DNA from: DAIMFL01 sp964372215
Lineage (GTDB): Bacteria > Pseudomonadota > Alphaproteobacteria > Dongiales > Dongiaceae
Assembly: GCA_964372215.1 (NCBI GenBank)
Contig: CAYJQC010000033.1
Span: 1 to 41,760 of the forward strand
Length of the DNA: 41,760 bases
Reading direction: 5' to 3'
The notes under the pieces are model-generated. The model ran no database searches. It saw only the letters and a program-made list of their open reading frames with translations, and had not been told where the DNA came from. Shown here piece by piece: positions 1 through 8,365 of this stretch. The position numbers and the translations under genes were made by a program. Within the stretch, counting starts at the first letter, position 1. Each line of letters begins with the position of its first letter.

Positions 1-66
1 CCGGGGGGGCGCCACCCCCCCCCCCCCCCCCCCCCGGGGCGGGGGGCCGCCCCCGCCCCGCGGCGC
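1..66. other. Low-complexity poly-C/poly-G contig end
   Basis: This stretch is almost only C and G, with a run of about 23 C residues followed by G and C blocks. It codes for nothing recognisable. The other end of the window has a similar G-only tract, so I read it as an assembly or sequencing artefact at a contig end rather than biology. The mononucleotide composition is seen directly; the artefact reading is inference. Confidence 0.6.
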
Positions 67-84
67 CAACGAAGCGGACAACTC

Positions 85-118
85 ACGAGCTACAAAAACC
101 GGTCAACTTGACGAGCTA
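85..118. repeat. Short direct repeat ACGAGCTA x2
   Basis: The octamer ACGAGCTA occurs at 85-92 and again at 111-118, 26 bases apart and each preceded by AACT-like sequence. The second copy runs into the palindrome AGCTAGCT. It lies about 150 bases upstream of the methyltransferase start in a locally AT-richer stretch, so it could be an operator or just chance. No protein can be assigned to it. Confidence 0.35.
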
Positions 119-263
119 GCTACAGCGGGTGACAAGCGGCGGCCGATGGGCCAATCTCCCGGCCGATTTTGGCGCCGCCGGGGCGCAACGGGGAGGACCG
201 ATGAACAGAGGGACCCGATCAGACCTGGGCTGCGGGCATCACCACCGCGGCGGAGCCGCCGGC

Positions 264-1115
264 ATGCGGCCGCTCAGGCTTGCCGAGCTGCCGCAATGGT
301 CGCCCTGGCCGGCCCGTTTGCTCGGCCTGGACGGCTTTCAGGCGCCGCACCGCGACGTCGATAAGATCGAAGCCGAGTACAACCAGGACAAATGGCTGAA
401 ATGCCTGCGTGCCTTCGAGGACTCCCGGGGCACGATGGATGCCCGCGCGCTGCGCTTATTCGGGTATGGCGGGAATCCGCGGCAGCTGCGGGCCGGCATC
501 TACCGGGGGCGGCTGGTGAGCGCCAGCGTGGCGACGTTGCTCGACGCCTATGACGACATTCTGGCCGATGCGATGGCTGCCGCGATCGCCGGCAGCCATA
601 CGGTGGTCGAGCTCGGGGCCAGCTTCGGGCAGGTCATGGCGGGGCTGGCGCAGCGGTTTCCCGACCGCAAGTACCGGGGCGGGGAGTATTCCGAGAACGC
701 AGTGGCGCTGGCCGCCAAGCTCTATGCCGACGGGCCCGACATCAAGGTCGGGCGCCTGAATTTCTACGACGACGCCTATGACGTGCTGGAGCAGGCCGAG
801 GGACCGGTGACCGTCTTCACCAGCCAGGCGATCGAGCAGATTCCCTCGGCCGCGCATATCGTCGACGTGCTCGCGAAGTATCGCGACAAGATCGTCTCGG
901 TGTTCCATCTCGAGCCGTCCTACGAACTGTATGGCGACTCGCTGATCGGGTTGATGCGCCGGCGCTACATCGAGCTCAACGACTACAATCGCGACCTGGT
1001 CGGCGTGCTGCAGGGCCGCGCCGACGTGCGCATCCTGCGGCTCGAGCCGGAGGTGATCGGCTGGAATCCGTTCAACGCGCTGGTGCTCTTGAACTGGACC
1101 TTCCGGCGCGATTGA
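264..1115 (+). CDS. Class I SAM-dependent methyltransferase of a surface-polysaccharide locus
   Basis: Predicted 283 aa protein. It probably transfers a methyl group from S-adenosylmethionine, perhaps to a surface sugar, but the substrate is unknown. The SAM-binding glycine loop ELGASFGQ is at about residues 116-123, followed by an acidic strand end (GGEYSENA) as expected for a Rossmann-fold methyltransferase. The N-terminal about 110 residues have no motif I recognise. I chose ATG 264 because GGAG sits 8 bases upstream and because codons between 201 and 263 include AGA and TCA, which the neighbours avoid. ATG 201 behind GGGAGG is the alternative. The gene converges on the minus-strand nonulosonate operon (17 bases between stops), which suggests a role in decorating the same glycan. 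The family call is good; the role is inference. Confidence 0.72.
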   Translation: MRPLRLAELPQWSPWPARLLGLDGFQAPHRDVDKIEAEYNQDKWLKCLRAFEDSRGTMDARALRLFGYGGNPRQLRAGIYRGRLVSASVATLLDAYDDILADAMAAAIAGSHTVVELGASFGQVMAGLAQRFPDRKYRGGEYSENAVALAAKLYADGPDIKVGRLNFYDDAYDVLEQAEGPVTVFTSQAIEQIPSAAHIVDVLAKYRDKIVSVFHLEPSYELYGDSLIGLMRRRYIELNDYNRDLVGVLQGRADVRILRLEPEVIGWNPFNALVLLNWTFRRD

Positions 1116-1131
1116 GCCGGCGCGGGCCGCC

Positions 1132-2511
1132 TCAGCCCGCCGTCACCTCGAAGATGTTTTCGTCGATCTCGCGCGCCCGGGCCCGCGGGAAGCGGCCGAG
1201 AATGCCTTTCAGCATCTCGATGCGGCGGGTGACCTCGGGCTCCTCGATGCCCGGGAAACGGTGGCGCGTGTAGTCGATGTTGCTCTTGTGGCCCGGGGTC
1301 GTCGCATTGCGCTCCTTGCCCTTGCGTCGGATCAGCGCCGCGGCCTGGCCGGCGACGCGCGTCAGCAGGCGCCGCTGGGGCATCGGGTTGCCGCCCTCGA
1401 AGCCGTCGAGCAGATCGACGATGCGTTCGCCGGCGAGCTTGCCGTCGAGCGCGGTGACGTGGCGCGCGGCCAGCGCGTGCCGTCGCTCCCGCTCGGCCGC
1501 GCTGATCGCGAGCTCGCCGCGGATCGCGGCACGGACCATTTCGATCAGCGTTTCGCGATCGCCGGCCTGGTGGCTGAGCTCGTTGGGCAGCGCCAGATCG
1601 TATTTGTCCGACACCGCCGGCCGGAAGGCGATGACCGGGGCGCCGACGAGATAGGACTCGAATCCGGTGGTGCAACTGTTGTGGATGACGGCATCGGCCG
1701 CCAGCAGCCAGGGGATCACGTTGCCTTCGTGCATCACCCGCAGGTTTGCCATGCCCTTGCCGGCGGCGCGCCAGGTGTCGTGGTTCTCCGCCGGGTGCGG
1801 GCGCACGACGACCAGGTGGTCGGGAAAGGTCCGGCACAGCTCGGGCACCAGCTTCAGGAAATTCTGGTAGATGCCGTGGCGATGGGCGGCCAGCCCGGAC
1901 TTGAAGGCGTCGCCGGCATCGGGCGGTGCCCCGCCGGCGAGGTCCGGCGGCAGCAGCGTGCTCAGATTCGGGAAGAAGTGGTTGAGGCTGCCGAAATTGG
2001 TGTTGATCAGGATGAAGCGGCCGAGGCGCCGGCGCAGCTCGCCGACGGAGTCGTCGAAGAAGCTGCGCAGCTCCGGGCGCATCATGTCGACGCGCGGGTT
2101 GCCGGTCTCGTGGATCGGCGCACCGTGGTAGTAGGCGCAGTGGCGCCAGGCCTCGGCGTTCTCCGGCCCCCAGGCGAACAGCTCCCGGGTCTGGTGCAGC
2201 ACCGGCTCGCTGACCCGGGCTTGCAGATAGAACTGGGGCGAATAGAAGAACGGCGCCTCCTCGTCGAGGGCGACGATCGGGCAGCCGAGCTTGCCCAGGA
2301 TCCCGAACATCCGCCGGCTGCTGTAGCGCACGTCCTTGGCGAGATAGATGCCGCGCGGCAGTTCGACGATCCGCAGGTGGATGTCGTTCCGGCAGCCCAC
2401 GATCGACTCGAATCCGCGCTCGGTCGCCAGGCAGGCGAGCAGCAGCTTGGCGTCGAATTCGCGGGTCTGGACTTCCGAAGGAATGATCAGCGGGGTACGG
2501 GCGCGGGACAT
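1132..2511 (-). CDS. Surface carbohydrate biosynthesis protein, GT-B glycosyltransferase-like
   Basis: Predicted 459 aa. It resembles the family annotated as surface carbohydrate biosynthesis protein, distantly related to CDP-glycerol and capsule (Kdo) transferases with a GT-B fold. The C-terminal donor-site half shows VVRPHPAENHDTW followed by HNSCTTGFESYLVGAPVIAF, the pattern in which a His-Pro and a Thr/Ser-rich loop contact a nucleotide-sugar phosphate. ATG 2511 is preferred over 2565 because MSRARTPLIIPSEVQTREFD is the usual family N-terminus. It is the last gene of the minus-strand run after neuC-, neuB- and neuA-like genes, so it may be the transferase that uses their CMP-sugar product. 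The family is recognised; the transferase activity is inferred from fold-level motifs. Confidence 0.7.
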   Translation of the reverse strand: MSRARTPLIIPSEVQTREFDAKLLLACLATERGFESIVGCRNDIHLRIVELPRGIYLAKDVRYSSRRMFGILGKLGCPIVALDEEAPFFYSPQFYLQARVSEPVLHQTRELFAWGPENAEAWRHCAYYHGAPIHETGNPRVDMMRPELRSFFDDSVGELRRRLGRFILINTNFGSLNHFFPNLSTLLPPDLAGGAPPDAGDAFKSGLAAHRHGIYQNFLKLVPELCRTFPDHLVVVRPHPAENHDTWRAAGKGMANLRVMHEGNVIPWLLAADAVIHNSCTTGFESYLVGAPVIAFRPAVSDKYDLALPNELSHQAGDRETLIEMVRAAIRGELAISAAERERRHALAARHVTALDGKLAGERIVDLLDGFEGGNPMPQRRLLTRVAGQAAALIRRKGKERNATTPGHKSNIDYTRHRFPGIEEPEVTRRIEMLKGILGRFPRARAREIDENIFEVTAG

Positions 2512-2622
2512 CTCAACCGATGGATCGGGCCGGCCGATGGCCGGCCAGCGCAGAATGCTTTTCAAGTGGTGCCGCGGGGGCCGCTGTCAATCCGGGGGCG
2601 GCGACGCGCGGGGTCGGAGCGC

Positions 2623-3777
2623 TCAATAGGTCAGGCGCTTGGCATAGGTCAAGGGGGCCGCGGAAATCACCTCGGCGATCCGGGTCCCGGCGTCGCCGGT
2701 GCCATAGATCGGGTCCGAGTCCAGGCGGCCGGCCTCGAACTGGCGGCGGATCGCCGCCAGGATCGCCCGCCGGTCGTAATCGACGTCGACCACGTTGCCG
2801 CCGCGGTCGCGTCCCGATTGACGGGTGCCGATATTGACCGCGGGCACCCCGAGATAGGCGCATTCGCGGATCGCGACACTCGAGTTCCCGACGATGCCGC
2901 GGCTGTTGTAGAGCAGGCGCAGGAAATCCTCGGGCGGCAGGTTCTTGAAGAAATGCACGTTGTCGAGCGTGCGGGTCTCGCGGAACGAGCGGATGCCGCG
3001 CGAGGTGTCGTCGGAGCCGGCGTCGACATTGGGCCAGAACCACAGCGCCGGAATGCCGCTCTCGGCGACCGCGTGCAGCGTCTCCTCGACGTCGCGCCGG
3101 GCCTCGCTGAACTCGGTGGTGACGGGATGCTGCAGCACGACGATGTAGCCCTTGGACAGGTCGAGCCGGGCACCGACGCCGCCGTAGCGCGCGAACAGGT
3201 CGAAATCGAGGGCCGGGCGCACGATCGCCTGCTTTGCCACGTCGATCGACGGGCAGCCGGTGACGTGGACCGCGGCGGGCTGCTCGCCCATGCGAATCAC
3301 CCGCTCGGCCGCCTGCTCGGAGGCCACCAGATGGATGTCGGCGAGCTTGGTGATGGCGTGGCGCACCTTCTCGTCAATCGAGCCGGTGATCTCGCCGCCC
3401 TGCACATGAACCAGCGGCAGATTCATGTAGGCCGCCGCGACCGCGGTCGCCATGGTTTCGAACCGGTCGGCGACGGTCACCACCATGTCCGGCCGCAGAT
3501 CGTCGAGCACGGTCGCCATCTCCGAGAGTCCGAAGCCCGTCGACTTGGCCGAGGTCACGAGGTTCTCGCCCTCGACGATCATGTAGACCCGGCGATCGAT
3601 CCTGAAGCCTTCGCTCTCGATCACCTTGATGGCGTTGCCGTAGCGGTCGAGCAGCGCCGACGCGGCGACCACCAGCTGCAGCTCGAGATCGGGATGGGCA
3701 CGGATCGCCGACAGCGCCGAGCGGATCCGGGAATAGCTCGGGCGCGCGGTGATGGCGACGCAGATCTTGCGGGTCAT
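2623..3777 (-). CDS. neuC: UDP-N-acetylglucosamine 2-epimerase, hydrolysing (NeuC/LegG type)
   Basis: Predicted 384 aa, the normal length for NeuC. The enzyme inverts C2 of a UDP- or GDP-linked N-acetylhexosamine and releases the free ManNAc-type sugar, the first committed step to nonulosonic acids. Hallmarks visible are the N-terminal TARPSYSRIRSAL, VTVADRFETMA (catalytic acid region), VHVQGGEITGSIDEKVRHAI, and the C-terminal VGNSSVAIRECAYLGVPAVN that binds the nucleotide. It lies 28 bases downstream of the neuB-like gene in the same operon. Sequence alone does not say whether the donor is UDP-GlcNAc (sialic acid) or the GDP-linked diacetamido sugar used for legionaminic acid (LegG). Confidence 0.9.
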   Translation of the reverse strand: MTRKICVAITARPSYSRIRSALSAIRAHPDLELQLVVAASALLDRYGNAIKVIESEGFRIDRRVYMIVEGENLVTSAKSTGFGLSEMATVLDDLRPDMVVTVADRFETMATAVAAAYMNLPLVHVQGGEITGSIDEKVRHAITKLADIHLVASEQAAERVIRMGEQPAAVHVTGCPSIDVAKQAIVRPALDFDLFARYGGVGARLDLSKGYIVVLQHPVTTEFSEARRDVEETLHAVAESGIPALWFWPNVDAGSDDTSRGIRSFRETRTLDNVHFFKNLPPEDFLRLLYNSRGIVGNSSVAIRECAYLGVPAVNIGTRQSGRDRGGNVVDVDYDRRAILAAIRRQFEAGRLDSDPIYGTGDAGTRIAEVISAAPLTYAKRLTY

Positions 3778-3805
3778 TCGCCTGACCTGGCCGGAAGCGG
3801 CGGCG

Positions 3806-4873
3806 TCACCGCGCCACCGGTTCGAGATCGTCGTCGGAAATCAGGGTGTCGCGAGTCAGCGGCCGCCGCAGCCGGCGGCCGACGAGCTTCGGCAGCTCGG
3901 CGGCCGGAATTCCGGTGCCGGGCTTCTTGGTCGCGAGGTGCTCGGGGCGCAGCACCGTTCCCGCCGTCATGTCGCGGCTCGCCACGACGCTTTTCATGAA
4001 CACGCTCCGGAGCGCGGCACGGTCGTCCGGCAGCGCCTCCTTGTCGACCGGGCTCGCCTTCATCCGCTCGATGAACCGGACGCCCTGGCACAGTTGTGCG
4101 AACTCTCCGGTGGTCAGCGAGGCGACGACGTCGGGCCCGAACATCTCGCGGCTCAAGGTCACGTGGACCTCCAGCACCTCGATGCCGAGCGTCGCCGCGG
4201 CCAGTCCGGGAAAAATGGTGGCGGAATGGTCGGACAGGCCGACGGCGGAGTCATAGCGCTCGCGGAACAGCGGCAGGACATTGAGCCCGACCTCCTCGGG
4301 CGGGCAGGGATAGCGGGTCACGCATTGCATGATGGCGACCGGTGCGCCGGCGCCACGGATCAGTTCGACCGCGCGGTCGATCTCGGCATACGTGCTCATC
4401 CCGGTCGACAGCATCACCGGCTGGCCGGTGGCGGCCATGGTGCCGAGCATCGGCTCGTTGCTGATCTCGCCCGAGGCGACCTTCCAGCCGGCGACGCCGA
4501 CGCGCTTCAGGAGATCGACCGCCTCTGGCGAGAACGGCGAGGACAGGAAGGCGAGGCCGCGCTCGTCGGCGTGGCGCTTCAGGCCGTGCCACTGCTCCTC
4601 GGTGAACTCCATCCGCTTCCAATAGCCGTAGCGGGTGGCGTCCTGCCGGCTGAACGGGGTGCGCCAGGGTTCCGACGGGGTGCTCTCGGCGGCGGCGATA
4701 TGGGTCTGGAACTTGACCGCGTCGGCCCCGGCGGCGGCGATGGCGTCGATGAAGGCGTGGGCCATGCCCAGGCTGCCGTCATGGGCCTGGGCGACCTCGC
4801 CGATCACGGTGCAGGGCCGGCCCGGTGCCGGATCGCTGAGCCAGGTGGCTGGCAGTTTCTTGGGCTCGGTCAT
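3806..4873 (-). CDS. neuB: N-acetylneuraminate/legionaminate synthase (NeuB family) with SAF domain
   Basis: Predicted 355 aa. It condenses phosphoenolpyruvate with a ManNAc-type sugar to give a nine-carbon nonulosonic acid. The TIM-barrel half shows IGEVAQAHDGSLG near the start, DAVKFQTH, FLSSPFS, KVASGEISNEP and GLSDHS, the usual metal and PEP positions of the family. The C-terminal about 60 residues (SVVASRDMTAGTVL through GTGIPA) form an antifreeze-like SAF domain that closes over the active site. ATG 4873 gives a normal N-terminus; ATG 4894, seven codons upstream, is possible and neither has a strong ribosome site. It is flanked by the neuC- and neuA-like genes in the same orientation. 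Confidence 0.9.
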   Translation of the reverse strand: MTEPKKLPATWLSDPAPGRPCTVIGEVAQAHDGSLGMAHAFIDAIAAAGADAVKFQTHIAAAESTPSEPWRTPFSRQDATRYGYWKRMEFTEEQWHGLKRHADERGLAFLSSPFSPEAVDLLKRVGVAGWKVASGEISNEPMLGTMAATGQPVMLSTGMSTYAEIDRAVELIRGAGAPVAIMQCVTRYPCPPEEVGLNVLPLFRERYDSAVGLSDHSATIFPGLAAATLGIEVLEVHVTLSREMFGPDVVASLTTGEFAQLCQGVRFIERMKASPVDKEALPDDRAALRSVFMKSVVASRDMTAGTVLRPEHLATKKPGTGIPAAELPKLVGRRLRRPLTRDTLISDDDLEPVAR

Positions 4874-4988
4874 GGTTCGAAATCGCGACTCCATGGACGC
4901 CCGCGGGACGGGCGGCGCGGGGATTTATAACCCCTGGCCTCGCCCGGCGACAGCGCTTCGGCCGCAGTGCCGGCCGGCCCCCCGCCGG

Positions 4989-5696
4989 TCACTCCCGCGC
5001 CGCCAGCATGCGGGCGATCTCGAGCTCGATCGGTTCGTCGATGTTGACGACGTAGCCGTCGACCGCCACCCCGGCGCAATCCTCCTCGACGATGTGGCCG
5101 CGCTCGATCAGGGTGTCGCGGGTGACCGCGTAGCACAGGCCGTTGCGGTACCAGTAGGGCGGAATTTCCTGGCGGGCCGCGACCGCGGCGCCGGCCGGAA
5201 GATAGTGGGCGAGGCAGCCCTGCGGATCCATGGTCAGGATCTTGTGCGGGGTGAAATGGCCGGGGACCCGGCTGACCGTCGCCGCCGCCTGGTGGCCGCC
5301 TTCGACCACCGCCCGGACGGTGCGCTCCACGTCCGCCGCCGTGCGGAACGGGCTGGTCGGCTGCAGCCAGACCGAAAGTCCGAACCGGCAGCCGAAATGC
5401 GCCTCGCTGGCCAGCCAGGCGTGGCGCCAGGCGAGCGCCGCCGCCGCCCGGTCGCCGGCCAGCTCGGCCGGCCGCATGAACGGCACCTCGAGGCCGTGCC
5501 GGCGGCCCTCCTCGGCGATCTCGGGATCGTCGGTGGAGAGCACGGCGCGATCGATCCAGGGCAGGGCGAGCGCCACCCGCGCCGCCCGGGCGACCAGGGA
5601 CAGGCCGCCGACTTCGGCGAGGTTCTTGCGCGGAACCCCCTTGCTGCCGCCGCGGGCGGGGACGACCGCGAGGACGTCGAGTCCGTCCCAGCTCAA
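4989..5696 (-). CDS. neuA: CMP-nonulosonic acid cytidylyltransferase (NeuA/LegF type)
   Basis: Predicted 235 aa. It activates the nonulosonic acid with CTP to give the CMP-sugar used by transferases. The nucleotide-binding loop AVVPARGGSKGVPRKNL is at the N-terminus, followed by STDDPEIAEEG and the LQPTSPFRTAADVE motif typical of the family. There is no extra C-terminal hydrolase domain, so it resembles the short LegF/PtmB/PseF type. The start is TTG 5696: its bases TTGA overlap the TGA stop of the upstream ELM1-like gene, a classic translational-coupling junction, and no ATG fits. Together with neuC and neuB it completes the core pathway from hexosamine to CMP-sugar. Confidence 0.88.
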   Translation of the reverse strand: MSWDGLDVLAVVPARGGSKGVPRKNLAEVGGLSLVARAARVALALPWIDRAVLSTDDPEIAEEGRRHGLEVPFMRPAELAGDRAAAALAWRHAWLASEAHFGCRFGLSVWLQPTSPFRTAADVERTVRAVVEGGHQAAATVSRVPGHFTPHKILTMDPQGCLAHYLPAGAAVAARQEIPPYWYRNGLCYAVTRDTLIERGHIVEEDCAGVAVDGYVVNIDEPIELEIARMLAARE

Positions 5697-6886
5697 GGCG
5701 CAGGCCTTTCGGCGGGCGCGCACAGGGCGCAGACGCGCGCGACGGTGCCGGCCAGCTCGTCCGCCGCCAGCCGGGCGGCGTCGGCGCGCGGCCGGGTCTC
5801 GGCGCCGTCGAGCGGCAGCGCCAGGCCGCGGGCGATGAGGGCGGCGTGGAACGCCTTCATGTCCCGGGTCGAGGTCAGCAGGCCGAGCGCGACCAGCAGC
5901 CGATAGGCGGCGCTCAGCTTCCCGCCCTGGCCGGCCAGGCGACGCAGCGCCGTCGCCAGGCGCAGGCGCCAGTCCGGCCGCTCCGGCAGCTCGAAGATCC
6001 GGACCGGCGCGCCCCGGGCCGCGCCGGCGGCGCAGGCTTCGGCCAGCATCGAGGCGCTGTCGCCGCTCACCAGGAAGCGGTCGGCCAGGGCCAGGATCGC
6101 GGGGTAGGGGTTGTCGGCGCCGGCCTGCCAGCGATGGAACAGATGGGGCGCCGCCAGCGCGCCCTCCAGGGTGTCGGCGGCGGCGGCCGGCGTGCGCGGG
6201 CTGGTCGCCACGAGCAGGCTGCCGCCGGCGCCGCCGGCAATCCGGTTGGCCGCCGCTGCGAGCCGTGCCGCGGCGCCGGGGTCGAGCCGGTAGGGGCGCG
6301 CCTCGCCGCCGACCAGGATCCCGATCCAGGGCCTCGGCAGGGCCGCGAAGCGCGGTTCCCAGCGCGCCGCCGCTTCGGCCAGCCGGGTCGGATCGAGCGG
6401 GCTCAGCGGCAGGGTATTGCGCAGCACGTTGGGCCGCTCCGGCAGCCCGTACTGGGCGGTCGTCGCGACCAGGTCGAACCAGCCGAGCGGGGCCCAGGGA
6501 CGGCCGACATGGACCAGCCGGGTGCGACCGCCGGATTGGCGGCGGATCCAGCGCGCCGCCGGCACGGTGCGTCGCCCCGCGGCGATCACCAGGTCGGGCC
6601 AGGGCGCCGTCAGGCTGCTGGAGGCGTCGCGGTCGACGCTGAGCAGCGTCGAATCGAGCAGCAGGTTCGGAATCCGGAACAGGCCGTTGGCCACGATGCG
6701 CTTGGTCTCGCAGGACCAGCCGAGTTCGCGGGCCACGGCGGCGCCGAGCGCCTCGACCTGGGCGCGGTCGCCGGCGCGGGCGCCGAGCAGCAGCCAGATT
6801 CGCGCCGGGCCGGCCGATGCCGCCGGCGCGGGTGCGCTTTCCTTGACCATGGCCCGGTGCCCCATGCGGAGCGCACTTTCGGTCAT
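5693..6886 (-). CDS. ELM1-family (mitochondrial fission ELM1-like) protein
   Basis: Predicted 397 aa. It matches the bacterial proteins named after plant ELM1 (DUF1022), probably GT-B-like and of unproven bacterial function. Seen features: WLLLGARAGDRAQVEALG near residue 30, WPDLVIAAGRRTVPAARWI, RLVHVGRPWAPLGWFDLV, WIGILVGGEARPYRLD, and LVSGDSASMLAEA near the C-terminus, which resembles the donor-binding end of a GT-B glycosyltransferase. ATG 6886 has GGAG 8 bases upstream; ATG 6850 is an alternative. It overlaps the neuA-like gene by four bases, so the two are almost certainly co-translated. That placement argues for a role in making or attaching the nonulosonic acid. Confidence 0.78.
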   Translation of the reverse strand: MTESALRMGHRAMVKESAPAPAASAGPARIWLLLGARAGDRAQVEALGAAVARELGWSCETKRIVANGLFRIPNLLLDSTLLSVDRDASSSLTAPWPDLVIAAGRRTVPAARWIRRQSGGRTRLVHVGRPWAPLGWFDLVATTAQYGLPERPNVLRNTLPLSPLDPTRLAEAAARWEPRFAALPRPWIGILVGGEARPYRLDPGAAARLAAAANRIAGGAGGSLLVATSPRTPAAAADTLEGALAAPHLFHRWQAGADNPYPAILALADRFLVSGDSASMLAEACAAGAARGAPVRIFELPERPDWRLRLATALRRLAGQGGKLSAAYRLLVALGLLTSTRDMKAFHAALIARGLALPLDGAETRPRADAARLAADELAGTVARVCALCAPAERPAP

Positions 6887-6966
6887 TCCGCCCGCTCCGA
6901 CAAGTCGGCGTCGCCGGCAAGGGGACGGAACGATGATCTGCAGTTCGGGGATTTCGACATCGCCGA

Positions 6967-8172
6967 CTACTCCGGGACGATCCTCGGACGAGACAAGGTG
7001 AACGGCAGATAGGCCAGGCAGCACAGCGCGACGCCGATCGGGATCGCCTCCACGCCCCAACGGTCGACGGCGGCGCCGACCGACGGCGGGCCCGCGACCA
7101 TGCCGATGCCATGCAGCATTCCCCCGAGGGCATAGGCGGACACCAGATCGCCGCCCCGGAAGCTCTGTCCGAGCAGTACCACGGCAATGGTCCAGATGCT
7201 GCCGAGCGCGGCGCCGAGTACCGCCACGACGACGAACAGCGGGTAGGGCCACGGCGCCTGGACGGCAGCGCCCAGGGCCAGACACGCGCTTGCGGCCAGG
7301 GCGGTGGCGACAAAGAGGATTTTCTGGGAATCGAACCGATCGGCCATCCAACCGGCCGGATACTGCGCAACCGTGACACCGATCAACAGCGTGGTGAGCA
7401 ACCCGACGGCAACCGAGGGCGCGAGGCCGTGCGTAAGCCCGTAGAGCGGCAGGAATGAGTCCAGGCTGTAGTCGGCGGCACCGAGCATCGGCGCCGACAG
7501 CATTGCCGCCGGCGCCAGCCACAGCAGGTGCCATGCCCCGCGCGTGGAGCGCGCGGTCACCGACGGCGCCAGGCGGTGCACGAAGGGCAGCGGCAGCGCA
7601 GCGAGAGCGACCAGGGCGGCGGCGACCAGGAAGGGCGCCAATCCGTGTATGCCGGTGGCGCCAATGATCATCGGGCCGCTGGCGAAGCCGGCCGACCAAA
7701 GCAGGCCGAAAAGCCCGATCACTCTGCCGCGCGATCGCTCGGGAGCGATTTGGCTGACCCAGGTTTCAGTGCCGATGAAGAGGGTCATGGTGCTGGCACC
7801 CAGTGCCAGTCGAATTGCGAACCATGCCCGCACGTCCGGAAAGATCGGCAGCAGCAACAGAGTCGCCACCGTGACGGCAATGCAGACCAGGATCATCGGC
7901 ACGAGCCCGAAGCGCACGATGAGCCGCGGTGCCGCCGGCGCAACCAGAAACACCGCCAGCGACTGTGTCGCCGAGCTGAGGCCGATCATGCCGCCAGTCT
8001 CGCCCTGGTGTTTCAGGATGAGCGCCAGCAGCGGCCAGGTCAGGCCCATGGCGACGCCCGCAACGGCCGTGCAGCAGGTTGCGGCGGCGAGGCTGAGTCG
8101 CCGTTCGCTGGCGGTGAATGCGGGTGCGAGCATGGCGGATTGTGCAGCGGTCGCGGAATCGGGGCAAGACAT
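6967..8172 (-). CDS. Major facilitator superfamily transporter
   Basis: Predicted 401 aa with about twelve hydrophobic segments, an inner-membrane MFS permease. The loop between helices 2 and 3 shows a weak motif A, and WVSQIAPERSRGRVIGLFG after helix 4 and AGWMADRFDSQKI in the second half are typical of MFS exporters of the YcaD/YfkF group. The substrate cannot be read. ATG 8172 is chosen because GAGGGG lies just upstream; ATG 8214 has no such site. The gene is 80 bases upstream of the ELM1-like gene and in the same direction, so it could head the surface-sugar operon, but it could equally be an unrelated drug or metabolite transporter. Confidence 0.85.
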   Translation of the reverse strand: MSCPDSATAAQSAMLAPAFTASERRLSLAAATCCTAVAGVAMGLTWPLLALILKHQGETGGMIGLSSATQSLAVFLVAPAAPRLIVRFGLVPMILVCIAVTVATLLLLPIFPDVRAWFAIRLALGASTMTLFIGTETWVSQIAPERSRGRVIGLFGLLWSAGFASGPMIIGATGIHGLAPFLVAAALVALAALPLPFVHRLAPSVTARSTRGAWHLLWLAPAAMLSAPMLGAADYSLDSFLPLYGLTHGLAPSVAVGLLTTLLIGVTVAQYPAGWMADRFDSQKILFVATALAASACLALGAAVQAPWPYPLFVVVAVLGAALGSIWTIAVVLLGQSFRGGDLVSAYALGGMLHGIGMVAGPPSVGAAVDRWGVEAIPIGVALCCLAYLPFTLSRPRIVPE

Positions 8173-8365
8173 CGGCCCCTCGGTTGAGCTGCGATGGGCG
8201 TTCCGCCCGGCCACTCGCTTCAGGCCGCTCGGGTCGACCCCGGCAGCGGACAGGGTCGAAGGCGGCCGACGCGACGAAATGCGTCAGCCGCCGTTGCACC
8301 GCTCCAGAATCGCGCCCTGGCTCATGGCCGCCTCGGCGGCGGTCGCAAGAGCAGCTCCGGCGGTC

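Noticed and set aside
1261..3999. 912-residue plus-strand frame over the neuC region
   Set aside because: It is antisense to three well-supported genes and has no recognisable domain.
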